Part shown: piece after piece, positions 10,855 through 19,706 of the stretch
Layout of the letters: every line of letters begins with the position of its first letter
Numbering within the stretch: position 1 is the first letter of the stretch
Source: JBFXDI01 sp050181295
GTDB taxonomy: Bacteria; Pseudomonadota; Alphaproteobacteria; Rhizobiales; Aestuariivirgaceae
Assembly: GCA_050181295.1 (NCBI GenBank)
Contig: JBFXDI010000004.1
Coordinates: forward strand, 1 to 63,975
DNA: 63,975 nt
Reading direction: 5' to 3'
Program-made: the position numbers and the translations under genes
Notes under the pieces: model-generated
Databases searched by the model: none
Seen by the model: only the letters and a program-made list of their open reading frames with translations
Told to the model about the DNA's origin: nothing

Positions 10855-11739
10855 TCACCCCTCCTTCCTGAGGCGCGGGTCGAAGGTGTCGCGCAGCGTT
10901 TCTCCCAGGAAGGTGAAGCCCAGCGTCGCGACGATGATCGGCAGGCCGCCCGCGATGGCCGCCCACGGGCTCTGGCGAATATTGGCGAAGCCGTCGTTGA
11001 GGATCGACCCCCAGGACGGCGTCGGCGGCCTGACGCCCAGCCCCAGGAAGCTCATGCCGGCCTCTATGGTGATGACGACCGGTATGTCCATGGAGACGAG
11101 GATGAGCAGCGGACCGACGAGATTGGGCATCACATGGGTCGCGAGGATGCGCCAGGTGGGAGCGCCGATCGAGCGCGCGGAGAGAACGAACTCCGCCGTC
11201 TTGAGCGACAGGGTCTGGGTGCGGACGATGCGCGCATAGGCCGGCAGCGTGGCGATCACCACCACGATCACAACCGCTCCGAGGCTCGGTCCGATGAGCG
11301 TGACCAGTGCCAGCGCGAACATGACGGTCGGGAAGGAGCGGACGGCGTCGAAGATCAGGATCAGGAAGGAGTCGAGCCAGCGCGGTCCGTATCCGGCGAG
11401 CATGCCGAGGATCAACCCGCCCACGAAGCTGATGGAGATCGAGACCAGGGCCACCCAGAGCGCGATCCTGGCGCCGAAGAGCACGCGGGCGAAGAGGTCG
11501 CGGCCGAGCTGATCGGTGCCGAGCAGGTGCTCGAAGCTCGGGCCCAGGAAACGGTTGGGCAAGCTGAGCTTGATCGGATTGTACGAGGTCAGGACGTCCG
11601 CGAAGACGGCGCCGAAGATGACGAGCAGCACGAGCGCCAGGCCGAAGGCGCCCAGCGGCTCGGCCAGCACCCGCCGGAGGCCGTCGAAGATGGAAGAGCG
11701 CGCCAGCGGCGCTGGGCTGTCAAAGGCTTGATCGGACAC
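10855..11739 (-). CDS. Peptide/nickel-type ABC transporter permease (OppC/DppC-like)
   Basis: A 294-aa inner-membrane permease. An N-terminal OppC_N-type helix (about 25-45) is followed by the GTDQLGRDLFARVLFG segment that precedes the BPD_transp_1 domain in OppC/DppC proteins. Several further helices follow, with the EAA-type loop region SARSIGAPTWRIL. I use the GTG at 11739 (SDQAFDSPAP). The frame is open further upstream, but that part is antisense-like and overlaps the partner permease extensively. With this start the gene overlaps the upstream permease by 20 nt. Confidence 0.9.
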   Translation of the reverse strand: MSDQAFDSPAPLARSSIFDGLRRVLAEPLGAFGLALVLLVIFGAVFADVLTSYNPIKLSLPNRFLGPSFEHLLGTDQLGRDLFARVLFGARIALWVALVSISISFVGGLILGMLAGYGPRWLDSFLILIFDAVRSFPTVMFALALVTLIGPSLGAVVIVVVIATLPAYARIVRTQTLSLKTAEFVLSARSIGAPTWRILATHVMPNLVGPLLILVSMDIPVVITIEAGMSFLGLGVRPPTPSWGSILNDGFANIRQSPWAAIAGGLPIIVATLGFTFLGETLRDTFDPRLRKEG

Positions 11740-12664
11740 GTGGGTCGAGCCAGGCCGCCAGCAGATCGGCCAAGAGGGTGCACATGACGTAGAAGGCGGT
11801 GGTGAGGACGACAGCGCCCATGACAACCGGGTAGTTTCGCGTCACGACCGAATCGTAGATGAGCTTGCCGACTCCCGGCCGCGCGAAGACGATCTCGGCA
11901 AAGACGGCGCCCGAGATCATGTTGCCGACGCCGATGCCGAGCACCACGACGGTCGGGATCACCGCGAGCTTCAGGGCGTAGTTGTAGGTGATGGTCGATT
12001 CCTTGAGCCCATAGGCGCGCGCCATGCGGATGTGGTTCTCCGTCAGGACCTCCAGCATCGAAGCGCGCACCAGCCGGGCGAGATAGCCGACCCAGCCCAG
12101 GCCAACCGCGAGCGACGGCAGCACGAGATGATGGAGCTGCTTCAGAAGGTCGCCGGGAGGCCCTGCCCCGATGGTCGGGAACCAGCCGAGCCCGACGGAA
12201 AAGAAGAGGAGGCTGTAGATGGCGACCACGAAGGAAGGAACGGCAATGACGCTCACGGAAAGAACGCCGACGATGCGGTCGGCGAGACTGCCGCGCCGGA
12301 CCGCCGCGAAGCAGCCGAGCGGAATGCCGATGGCGGCGGACCAGCCGATCCCCATGGCGACCAGCGCCAGGGTGAAGGGCGCCTGCTCCAGCACGGTGAT
12401 CAGCACCGGCCGGTTGGTCAGGACATCGGTGCCGAAATCGCCCATCAGGACACGGCCGAAGAAGCGGGCGATCTGCACGATCACCGGCTGGTCGAGGCCC
12501 ATCAGGACGCGGAACTGCTCGCGAAACTCCGGCGTCGCCCGGGGCCCGAGCAGCACCGCCGCCGGGTCGCCGGGAATGAGCTGGATCATGCTGATGAGAA
12601 TCACGAGCGCCAGAGCCGTGACGATCACCGCCAGCCCCATGCGCTTCACCGCATAGGCGAGCAC
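11720..12664 (-). CDS. Peptide/nickel-type ABC transporter permease (OppB/DppB-like)
   Basis: A 314-aa permease with the family start (first helix around residues 8-28, then IPGDPAAVLLG). The EAA-type loop ENHIRMARAYGLKES is near residue 200 and at least five further hydrophobic segments follow. The start is a GTG at 12664 with AAGGAT about 8 nt upstream. It forms the transmembrane channel with the OppC-like partner. It lies 80 nt downstream of the binding-protein gene and overlaps the next permease. Confidence 0.9.
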   Translation of the reverse strand: MLAYAVKRMGLAVIVTALALVILISMIQLIPGDPAAVLLGPRATPEFREQFRVLMGLDQPVIVQIARFFGRVLMGDFGTDVLTNRPVLITVLEQAPFTLALVAMGIGWSAAIGIPLGCFAAVRRGSLADRIVGVLSVSVIAVPSFVVAIYSLLFFSVGLGWFPTIGAGPPGDLLKQLHHLVLPSLAVGLGWVGYLARLVRASMLEVLTENHIRMARAYGLKESTITYNYALKLAVIPTVVVLGIGVGNMISGAVFAEIVFARPGVGKLIYDSVVTRNYPVVMGAVVLTTAFYVMCTLLADLLAAWLDPRVRSSL

Positions 12665-12744
12665 AGGCTAGATCCTTGAGGAATGCCGGCGTCCCATACC
12701 CCGCTCGGGGAACAGGACGCCGAAGCCGGACGTGGCGAAACCCG

Positions 12745-14301
12745 TCACGCGACCGCGAACTTGTGGAAGATCGGCGCGCCATGCGGCATCGTCGCCGCGA
12801 CGATGGAGTTCTTGTAGACGAGCCCCGTCACGCCGTGCGTCAGGAAGACATAGGACCCGGACTCTTCCATCAGGTCCTGCATCTTCACGTACATATCGTG
12901 GCGCTTCTTCGAGTCCTGTTCGGCCTTCGCCTTGTTGTGAAGCTCGCCGAACTCGGGGCTGTCGAAACGCTCCCAGTTCCAGACGCCGATCTGCTCGGGC
13001 GTAAACCACTCGGTGGCGAAGGACGGGTCCGGCTGCATGGAGAAGCGACCCAGGATGAGTTGGATCTTCTTCCAGGACTCGCCGGACTTCTCGTCGCCGA
13101 GGCTCCAGAAGGTGCCGGAATCATGCTGCTGGATGGTGACGTTGACCCCGACATCCGCAAGGCTCGCCTGGATCGCCTGCGCGGCGTTCAGGAAGTCCTG
13201 CGTGTTGAGGAGATCGAGGGTCAGGCTCAACGATTCCTTTCCCGCCTCCTTGAGGAGCGCGCGCGCCTTGTCGGGATCGTAGGAGTAGAGAACCTTGTCG
13301 CGATGGCCCACGAGCCCGGGCGCGATGATGCCCGTGGCGGGCTCGGCGACGCCGTAGTAGGCCGCCTCCAGCACCGACTTCACGTCCACGCCGTGCTGGA
13401 TGGCGCGGCGGACCTTGCTGTCCTTCAGCTCTTCCGGATATTGGCTGATGCCCATCCAGATGTAGGCCAGCGACGGCTTGACCTCGACCTTGCTGTCCTT
13501 CGGAGGCTCCTTCTGATAGCGCGTGATGGTGCTCGCGGAAATCCAAGTGTAGTCGAGCTCTCCCGACTCGAACGCCAGTTCCGCCGTCTTCTCGTCCTCG
13601 ATCGGCAGCACGTGCACTTCCTCGAAGGGCGCCGGATTGCCCGGCCAGTCAGCGTTGCGCGCCAATACCACGCGCTGCTTGGGCAGCCACTCCTTCATCA
13701 CATAACGGCCGCACTGCGCGGGGGGCTTGGTGTCGAACTTGCCGCCCGCCTTCTCCACGGCCGCCTTCGAGACGATGTTGCCGGAGCCGAAGGTGAGGCT
13801 CGTGGACCAGAGCGGGACGTAAGCCTCCTTCAGCACGATGACGCCGGAGAGCTTGTCCTTCACCTCGACGCGATCGAGCGCCGACCAGTCGCCCTTGTAA
13901 GGGGATTCCATCTTCGGATCCGCGATGCGCTCGTAGGAGTATTTCACGTCCTCCGCCGTCACCTCGCCGTACCCGTCGGTCCACTTGAGGCCTTCGCGGA
14001 GCGTGAACTCTATGTGCTTGTCGTCCACCTGCTTGATGGCTGAGGCGGCATCCAGTTCCCATCCCCATTCGGTCCCGGTCTTGTTCTGGACGAGGCCGCA
14101 GAAGATGTTGCGCATGATGTCGTCTTCCGGGGCGGCCTTGCGGAACGCCGGATCGAGATTCTGGATGTCGGAGTAGGAGCGAACGCGAAGCACCTTGCCG
14201 TCGGCCGAGATCGCAGCGCGTGGATAAAAGCCGCCGGCAAAACCCGCGGCGGCCATGCCGGCCATGACCTGTCGCCTGTCCATGTAAAACTTCATGCTCA
14301 T
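12745..14301 (-). CDS. ABC transporter substrate-binding protein, family 5 (peptide/nickel type)
   Basis: A 518-aa periplasmic binding protein and first gene of the five-gene import operon. The N terminus has a twin-arginine-like signal (DRRQVMAGMAA, then a hydrophobic stretch to about residue 32). The mature start LRVRSYSDIQNLDPAF is typical of SBP_bac_5 proteins. GGAGG lies about 7 nt before the ATG at 14301. Family members bind oligopeptides, dipeptides, glutathione, opines or nickel-chelates. Which applies here is not visible from the sequence. The larger expression unit probably includes nnrE-nnrD. Confidence 0.92.
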   Translation of the reverse strand: MSMKFYMDRRQVMAGMAAAGFAGGFYPRAAISADGKVLRVRSYSDIQNLDPAFRKAAPEDDIMRNIFCGLVQNKTGTEWGWELDAASAIKQVDDKHIEFTLREGLKWTDGYGEVTAEDVKYSYERIADPKMESPYKGDWSALDRVEVKDKLSGVIVLKEAYVPLWSTSLTFGSGNIVSKAAVEKAGGKFDTKPPAQCGRYVMKEWLPKQRVVLARNADWPGNPAPFEEVHVLPIEDEKTAELAFESGELDYTWISASTITRYQKEPPKDSKVEVKPSLAYIWMGISQYPEELKDSKVRRAIQHGVDVKSVLEAAYYGVAEPATGIIAPGLVGHRDKVLYSYDPDKARALLKEAGKESLSLTLDLLNTQDFLNAAQAIQASLADVGVNVTIQQHDSGTFWSLGDEKSGESWKKIQLILGRFSMQPDPSFATEWFTPEQIGVWNWERFDSPEFGELHNKAKAEQDSKKRHDMYVKMQDLMEESGSYVFLTHGVTGLVYKNSIVAATMPHGAPIFHKFAVA

Positions 14302-14383
14302 GTGACTTCCTCCTCACCCCTCCCATCAGTCTGCGGATGAAGCATGCCCCGGAAACGCCCTATGCCGCAATAGCTTGGCTGAA

Positions 14384-15241
14384 TCAGAAGCGTTCCGAAT
14401 AGGCAAAGCGGAGGAGCCGGAGCTGTTTTCGCATCTGCGACACCTCGCTCACCGACCTGAGCGGATTGAAGCCTTTCCGACCCAACCTATCGAGATAGAG
14501 ATCCATGAGGCAGACCGGCAGGAAGGCCGGCAAGGCCTTTGCCGGAACCTCCGCGTGCCGTTCACGCGCCTCGCCGAGCCGCCGCAGGGCATGGCGGCGG
14601 AGCTCCGCCAGCGCGAGGCCGGTGGGCTCATCGAGCCTGCCCGACAGCACCTGTTGCGGGGAGGATCCGTAGCTCGCGAGATGATCCGCCGGCATGTAGC
14701 ACTGTCCCCTCGCGCGATGGATCGGGATCGAGCGCATGAGGCCCGTCATTCCGTAGGCGACGCCTGCGAGGCCGGAAGCCGCAGCGCCGTTCCGCATGTC
14801 GGGGCCGGCAAGCACGAGACCGGCAAGCTGGATCAGGGCCGAGGACGTTTCCCCCAGATAGCCCTCGAGTGTGGCCATGTCCGGCATGGGGTCGTCATAG
14901 AGATCGAAGCGGCGAGCCTCCACCATCTGGAGGAAGGCGTGCCTCGGCAGATCCGCCTGATCGATCGCATGAACCAGGGCCTGCGCAACGGGTGCTTCCG
15001 GCGTGGCAGCGGAGAAAATGCCTTCAATGGCGTCCCGCCACCATTGCAGCCGAATTTCGCCCAGTCCCGGCTCGCTCACCTGCTCGCGGATGCGCGCCAG
15101 TTCCACGTTGAAAGCATAGAGCGCCAGGACATGCGGTCGCAAAGAGTCGGGTACGAAAAGGCTTGCAAGATAGCGGTCCCTGTCAAAGTCGCGCACGAGC
15201 CTCTGGCAGTGCTCGGCAGCGCTTTCAGCGTGTGTGCTCAT
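14384..15241 (-). CDS. Squalene/phytoene synthase-family protein (NDUFAF6-like)
   Basis: A 285-aa protein of the squalene/phytoene synthase fold (LYAFNVELARIREQV; IRLQWWRDAIEG; YGMTGLMRSIP). The Asp-rich DxxxD pairs that bind prenyl diphosphate in true synthases are not intact here: the first region lacks them, and the second reads YGMTGLMRSI. In alphaproteobacteria and mitochondria this degenerate branch is the NDUFAF6 (C8orf38) group, a complex I assembly factor. No carotenoid or hopanoid genes are nearby. It lies 6 nt after an NDUFAF3-like gene and downstream of secDF, which supports the assembly-factor reading. Confidence 0.8.
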   Translation of the reverse strand: MSTHAESAAEHCQRLVRDFDRDRYLASLFVPDSLRPHVLALYAFNVELARIREQVSEPGLGEIRLQWWRDAIEGIFSAATPEAPVAQALVHAIDQADLPRHAFLQMVEARRFDLYDDPMPDMATLEGYLGETSSALIQLAGLVLAGPDMRNGAAASGLAGVAYGMTGLMRSIPIHRARGQCYMPADHLASYGSSPQQVLSGRLDEPTGLALAELRRHALRRLGEARERHAEVPAKALPAFLPVCLMDLYLDRLGRKGFNPLRSVSEVSQMRKQLRLLRFAYSERF

Positions 15242-15247
15242 TCGCCT

Positions 15248-15631
15248 TCAACGCGCATTCTCGACCGGAATGAGGCCGGCGCCGAACACGCGCCGCTCGG
15301 CAAGCAGCACATTGTAGGTGCGTATAGCTGCGCCCGTGTCCATGCTGTCGAGCCCTATGCCGGCAGATGCGAAGGCTTCGCGGATCGCCTTTGCCGGCCG
15401 CAACTGCCGCTCGCCGGTGCCAAGCAGGAAGAACTCGACTGGCGGCTCGGACCTCAGCACCCGCGCGAAGTCGGTGACGTCGAGCGCTTCCATCGCGGGA
15501 ACATTCCAGCCGAAGATGCCGGCGGGCAAGAGCAGCAGCGCGCCGCGATGTGACATGCCGGCGAAGCGGAAACCGCCATTGCCGTAGGTCTCGATCGGCG
15601 CCTGCCCGGGAAAGAACGCCTCTGCGGCCAC
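15248..15631 (-). CDS. Mth938-like domain protein (NDUFAF3-like)
   Basis: A 127-aa Mth938/NDUFAF3-type protein (GFRFAGMSHRGALLLLP; FFLLGTGERQLRP; TGAAIRTYNVLLAE), the usual length for this single-domain family. The human member NDUFAF3 helps build the Q-module of respiratory complex I; bacterial members are largely uncharacterised. The start is a GTG at 15631, 5 nt after the secF stop, with no strong ribosome-binding site, so translation is probably coupled to secF. It is followed at once by the NDUFAF6-like gene. I infer the two work on the same membrane-complex assembly task. Confidence 0.85.
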   Translation of the reverse strand: MAAEAFFPGQAPIETYGNGGFRFAGMSHRGALLLLPAGIFGWNVPAMEALDVTDFARVLRSEPPVEFFLLGTGERQLRPAKAIREAFASAGIGLDSMDTGAAIRTYNVLLAERRVFGAGLIPVENAR

Positions 15632-15636
15632 GAAGG

Positions 15637-16575
15637 TCAGCGGGCCGCCTTGGCCGGCTCCCCTTCTTCCTTGCTGAACTGGTTAGGGCGCATGCGGAAG
15701 TAGATGAGAATGGGACCGCCGATGAAGATGGAGGAGGCGGTGGCCACGAACACGCCCCAGATCATGGCGGCCGTGAAGGAGCGCACGACATCGCCGCCGA
15801 AGACGTAGAGCGCGATCAGCGCGAGGAGCAGCGTGATCGACGTCATGATGGTCCGTGCCAGCGTCTGGTTGGTGGCCAGATCGATGATGTCGCTGAGCGG
15901 CATCTGCTTGTAACGGCGCAATATCTCGCGGATGCGGTCGAAAATGACGACCGTATCGTTGAGGGAATAGCCGAGAATGGTCAGGAGCGCCGCGATGCTC
16001 GACAGATTGAAGTCGATCTGGGTCGCGGCAAAGAAGCCGACCGTCAGGATCACGTCGTGGGCGAGCGTCGCGACGGCCGCGATCGCGAACTGCCATTCGA
16101 ACCGGAACCAGATATAGATCATGATCCCGATGGTCGTGAACACGAGCGCCACCGTGCCCGTCCAGGCCAGCTCGCCAGAGACGCGAGGCCCCACCACCTC
16201 CACCCGGCGGTAGTCGTAGTCGGTCGAGCCGAGCGCCGTCCGGACTTTCTGGACGGCCTGCGTCTGCGCCTCGTCGCCGCCGGGCTGCGTGGCGATGCGG
16301 ATCAGTACGTCGCTGGGCGCGCCAATCCCCTGCACTTCGACGTCGCCAAGCCCGAGCGCGGAAACCTTGGAGCGGATATCGGCCAGGTCCGCCGTCGGCT
16401 GATGGCTGCGGATCTCGATGACCGTGCCGCCCTTGAAGTCGATCCCCTGGTTCAAGCCCACCGTGAACAGCAGGATGAAGGAGAGCGCCACGAGCACGAG
16501 CGTTATGGGCGTGCGGATCTTCGCCCATTTCATGAACGGGAGGTTCGTATCGTCGGGGATGAGGCGGATGGGCAT
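15637..16575 (-). CDS. secF: Protein translocase subunit SecF
   Basis: A 312-aa inner-membrane protein with a first helix near residues 22-42, the GIDFKGGT motif that opens the periplasmic domain, and five further helices in the C-terminal half (SIAALLTILGYSLNDTVVIFDRIRE is the conserved core). SecF works with SecD and YajC to drive late steps of protein export with proton motive force. It starts 12 nt after secD. Length is normal for the separate SecF of proteobacteria. Confidence 0.96.
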   Translation of the reverse strand: MPIRLIPDDTNLPFMKWAKIRTPITLVLVALSFILLFTVGLNQGIDFKGGTVIEIRSHQPTADLADIRSKVSALGLGDVEVQGIGAPSDVLIRIATQPGGDEAQTQAVQKVRTALGSTDYDYRRVEVVGPRVSGELAWTGTVALVFTTIGIMIYIWFRFEWQFAIAAVATLAHDVILTVGFFAATQIDFNLSSIAALLTILGYSLNDTVVIFDRIREILRRYKQMPLSDIIDLATNQTLARTIMTSITLLLALIALYVFGGDVVRSFTAAMIWGVFVATASSIFIGGPILIYFRMRPNQFSKEEGEPAKAAR

Positions 16576-16587
16576 GGTGTTTTCCGA

Positions 16588-18195
16588 TCAGAGCGGCACG
16601 ACCTTGGGCCGCCAGCGGCGGACCCAGGTTGCCACGATCAGTCGCGTGACGAGGAAGTTGGTGAACAACGTGCTGAGGATGCCGATGCAGAGCGTGACGG
16701 CAAATCCGCGGATCGGACCGGCGCCGAGCGCGAACAGCGCGATGCCGGCGATGAGGCCCGTCAGATGCGAGTCGACGATGGTTGCGAGCGCGCGGCTGAA
16801 ACCCGCCTCGATGGCCGTGATGGTCGAGCGCCCTGACTTCGCCTCCTCGCGCATGCGCTCGTAGATGAGCACGTTGGCGTCGACCGCCATGCCCATCGTC
16901 AGCACGATGCCGGCGATGCCGGGCAGCGTCAGCGTCGCTCCGAGCGCCGAAAGGATGCCGATCATGAGGATATTGTTCGCCATGAGCGTCACGACGGCGA
17001 ACCACCCGAGAAGGCCGTAGAAGACGACCATGAAGATAGCGATGAGCACCGCCGCGACGGCCGCGGCGATGGCGCCGGCGCGGATCGAATCCTGTCCGAG
17101 GCTCGGACCGACCGTGCGCTCCTCCACGATCGTCAGCTTGGCGGGGAGCGCGCCGGAACGCAGCACGATCGCAAGGTCGTTCGCCTCCTCGGTCGTGAAG
17201 TTGCCGGAGATCTGGCCCGAGCCGCCGAGGATCGGCTCGTTGATGCGCGGGGCGGACACGACCACGTTGTCCAGCACGATGGCGAAGGGGCGGCCGACAT
17301 TCTCCTGCGTCAGGCGGCCGAAGCGGAGCGCCCCCTGCTGGTTGAAGCGGAAGCTCACCACGGGCTCGTTGGTGCGGCTGTCGAAGGCCGGCTGCGCGTC
17401 AGTCAGGTCCTCGCCGTCGACGGTGGCGCGGCTCGAGGTCTGCACCCAGAATTTCTGATTCTGGTTCTTTTGCTCGGCGAGTTCCTCGCAATCGAGCGGC
17501 GGGCGCTGGCCTGAGCCCGTCGGCTGTTCGTCGCAAAGAAGACGGAACTGCAGTTTCGCCGTCTTGTTGAGGATATCGTTGAGGCGGCTCGAATCCTGAA
17601 GACCCGGCACCTGCACCACGATCCGGTTCAAGCCTTCCCGCTGGATGGAGGGCTCGGTCGTGCCAAGCGCGTTGACGCGCTTGTCCAGAATCTCCAGCGA
17701 CTGCTCGATAGCGCGGCCGACCTTCGCCTCGATGCCGGCATTGGTCATGGTGAAGGTGACCTGGCTGCCCTGCCGGGCCACCTCGAACTCGGTCGACGCC
17801 GCACCCTGGCCGAACAGCCCGGTATTGACGGGGCGTGCCAAGGCCCTCAGCGCTTCAAAGGCCTTGTCGCCGTCCGCCTCGTTGGTGATCCGGACAGCTA
17901 CGACGTTGCCGTTGCGGCCCAGTCCGGAATAGGCAATCCGCTGCTCGCGGAGCGCCTGGCGGATATCGCCGATGAGCTGCTTGGCGAGCTGATCGCGAAG
18001 CTCGTTCTGATCGACCTCCAGCATGACGTGGCTGCCGCCCTGGAGATCCAGCCCCAGCACGAGCGGCGAGCGCGGCAGGAAGCCGGGCAGGCTCTGCCGC
18101 ATGGATTGCGGCATGAAGTTGGGCAGGGTCGCCAGCAGGCCCCAGAGGAGCACCGCCGCGATGACGCCAATCTTCCAGTTGGCGAAGTGCAGCAT
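16588..18195 (-). CDS. secD: Protein translocase subunit SecD
   Basis: A 535-aa SecD. A first transmembrane segment (about 8-28) is followed by LGLDLQGGSHVMLEVD, the large periplasmic P1 domain and a C-terminal block of five helices with GMAVDANVLIYERMREE. It partners SecF (12 nt downstream) and YajC (8 nt upstream). The operon order yajC-secD-secF is standard. Confidence 0.96.
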   Translation of the reverse strand: MLHFANWKIGVIAAVLLWGLLATLPNFMPQSMRQSLPGFLPRSPLVLGLDLQGGSHVMLEVDQNELRDQLAKQLIGDIRQALREQRIAYSGLGRNGNVVAVRITNEADGDKAFEALRALARPVNTGLFGQGAASTEFEVARQGSQVTFTMTNAGIEAKVGRAIEQSLEILDKRVNALGTTEPSIQREGLNRIVVQVPGLQDSSRLNDILNKTAKLQFRLLCDEQPTGSGQRPPLDCEELAEQKNQNQKFWVQTSSRATVDGEDLTDAQPAFDSRTNEPVVSFRFNQQGALRFGRLTQENVGRPFAIVLDNVVVSAPRINEPILGGSGQISGNFTTEEANDLAIVLRSGALPAKLTIVEERTVGPSLGQDSIRAGAIAAAVAAVLIAIFMVVFYGLLGWFAVVTLMANNILMIGILSALGATLTLPGIAGIVLTMGMAVDANVLIYERMREEAKSGRSTITAIEAGFSRALATIVDSHLTGLIAGIALFALGAGPIRGFAVTLCIGILSTLFTNFLVTRLIVATWVRRWRPKVVPL

Positions 18196-18203
18196 GGGCT
18201 CGC

Positions 18204-18545
18204 CTACTTCTTGGCCGGCTCGTCCTTCACCGGCTCACCCTTGGAACGTACTTCCGAAATGGCGTTCTTCTGGAACCGCATGCGGACATTCTCAGCCACT
18301 TCCACAAGCACTTCATTGTCATCGACGACCTTGTTGATCTTGCCGATGACGCCGCCGCTCATCACCACGACGTCGCCGCGCCGGACGTTCTTCACCATCT
18401 CCTGGTGCTCCCGGACCCGCTTCTGCTGCGGGCGGATGAGAAGGAACCAGAACACGCCCATGATCATCACAAGCGGCAGGATCATGCCGACGATGGAGTC
18501 CATCCCGGAGCCGGCGGCCTGGGCGTAAGCTGGGGTGATGAACAT
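18204..18545 (-). CDS. yajC: Preprotein translocase subunit YajC
   Basis: A 113-aa small membrane protein of the SecDF-YajC complex. One transmembrane helix (about 18-36) is followed by the conserved RPQQKRVREHQEM stretch and the GDVVVMSGGVIGKI beta segment. I start at 18545 (MFITPAYAQA) because AGGAG lies 6 nt upstream. The frame continues 14 codons further but without a ribosome-binding site. First gene of the sec operon, just after tRNA-Glu. Confidence 0.94.
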   Translation of the reverse strand: MFITPAYAQAAGSGMDSIVGMILPLVMIMGVFWFLLIRPQQKRVREHQEMVKNVRRGDVVVMSGGVIGKINKVVDDNEVLVEVAENVRMRFQKNAISEVRSKGEPVKDEPAKK

Positions 18546-18590
18546 CGAGGCTCCTGTTTCCACGTGCAGCGACCGCCAAGCCGCCAAATC

Positions 18591-18665
18591 TGGCGCGCCC
18601 TACGGGAATCGAACCCGTCTCTCCAGCGTGAAAGGCTGACGTCCTAACCGATAGACGAAGGGCGC
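18591..18665 (-). tRNA. tRNA-Glu (anticodon UUC)
   Basis: A 75-nt tRNA on the reverse strand. The acceptor stem GCGCCCU/AGGGCGC is followed by discriminator G and an encoded CCA. The anticodon stem UCAGC/GCUGG encloses CUUUCAC, giving UUC (glutamate). It lies 45 nt upstream of yajC. Confidence 0.95.
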
Positions 18666-18774
18666 AGCGGCATTCCCGTCGGGGAGCCACTTAGCTAGTG
18701 GCCATAGCCGACCCGCGCAAGCCGAGCAAGCCGCGCGTTCCTTCGGAAAGGCTGCATCTCTCTGACGCGACGCG

Positions 18775-19608
18775 TCAGGGACAGGTCGGCTGCTTCAGAA
18801 TATCCACGCTGGCGAGCTTTCCGGCGAGCGAGAACTCGCTGTAGTTCATGACGAGGTCGCCGGCGATCCCATTGTCATACATGCGGAAACTGATCTGGTG
18901 GGCGGGTGTCTCCTCGCCGGCGCCCGGACCTGAGGGGTAATAGCTCAGGGTCACAGGCCAGGACGGCACCGACTTCAGCGCCGAAGCAGCGTCGCCTTTT
19001 ACCGAGTCCGGCAACGGCTGCTCGCTTCGCAGGCCGATGAAGGTGATCGCCAGAAGGGTCTTGGAACCCTCCGAACCATCATAGACCAGCGATTCGTCGC
19101 GTGTTTCCCCAAGCCGTGCCTGCTCGATCAGATGCTTCTGATGCGCCACGGGAAAGACGATGCGCGCCGGGAGCTTGAATACCTCTTCCTTGGGCTTCGA
19201 GGTCTTTCCGCTGCCCTCTCCGCCACCCTTTCCAGCGTCGGCGCTGACGAGCGTTTCCTCCTCGAGGCGGGTGTCCACATACTGCCGCTGGGCATAGCGC
19301 ATGCTCGACCCGTCCCCTGCCTCCCACGAGCTCGAGCGGCTGTCCACGGTGCGCGAGCGGCCGGCGGAAAGGGTGAACTGATTGACGATGCGGAAGCCGA
19401 TGGACCAGCCCTCGCATTCCGACCCCGTAACCTCCACCACCATGCGGCCGGACGCGCCGGTGATGCCCGATCGATCGTTGGCCGATTTCAGGGAAATGTC
19501 GTAGACCGCCCGGTGGGCGGCAAGCTGGATCGGCGCCGCGGCGGCCGGAACGGCGCCTCCGATCCACAAGACGGAAACCAGGATGCAAATTGTCGCTCGG
19601 TGCGCCAT
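18775..19608 (-). CDS. eipB: EipB-like periplasmic envelope-integrity protein (DUF1849)
   Basis: A 277-aa secreted protein. A signal peptide (about 1-25, ending AAAAP) is followed by the DUF1849 start LAAHRAVYDISL. The family includes Brucella EipB, a periplasmic beta-spiral protein needed for envelope integrity. Brucella EipB has a disulfide joining an N-terminal and a C-terminal cysteine. Here Cys65 (GSECEGW) and Cys276, one residue before the end, are the likely pair. I start at 19608 (MAHRATIC); the frame is open 36 codons upstream but that would hide the signal peptide. A low-complexity Gly/Lys loop lies around residues 140-160. Confidence 0.85.
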   Translation of the reverse strand: MAHRATICILVSVLWIGGAVPAAAAPIQLAAHRAVYDISLKSANDRSGITGASGRMVVEVTGSECEGWSIGFRIVNQFTLSAGRSRTVDSRSSSWEAGDGSSMRYAQRQYVDTRLEEETLVSADAGKGGGEGSGKTSKPKEEVFKLPARIVFPVAHQKHLIEQARLGETRDESLVYDGSEGSKTLLAITFIGLRSEQPLPDSVKGDAASALKSVPSWPVTLSYYPSGPGAGEETPAHQISFRMYDNGIAGDLVMNYSEFSLAGKLASVDILKQPTCP

Positions 19609-19706
19609 GCCTATTGCGTTGCCTTGCCTGTCATGCCGATTGAACAAACCACGCCGGCGAAGCCCGCCGGCGCACTTCCGGGCTCCAGCATAGAGGGTCG
19701 AAGCCG

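Noticed and set aside
14384..15241. Carotenoid or hopanoid biosynthesis gene (true phytoene/squalene synthase)
   Set aside because: Asp-rich substrate motifs are degenerate and there are no terpenoid genes nearby; the secDF/NDUFAF3-like context points to the NDUFAF6 group.
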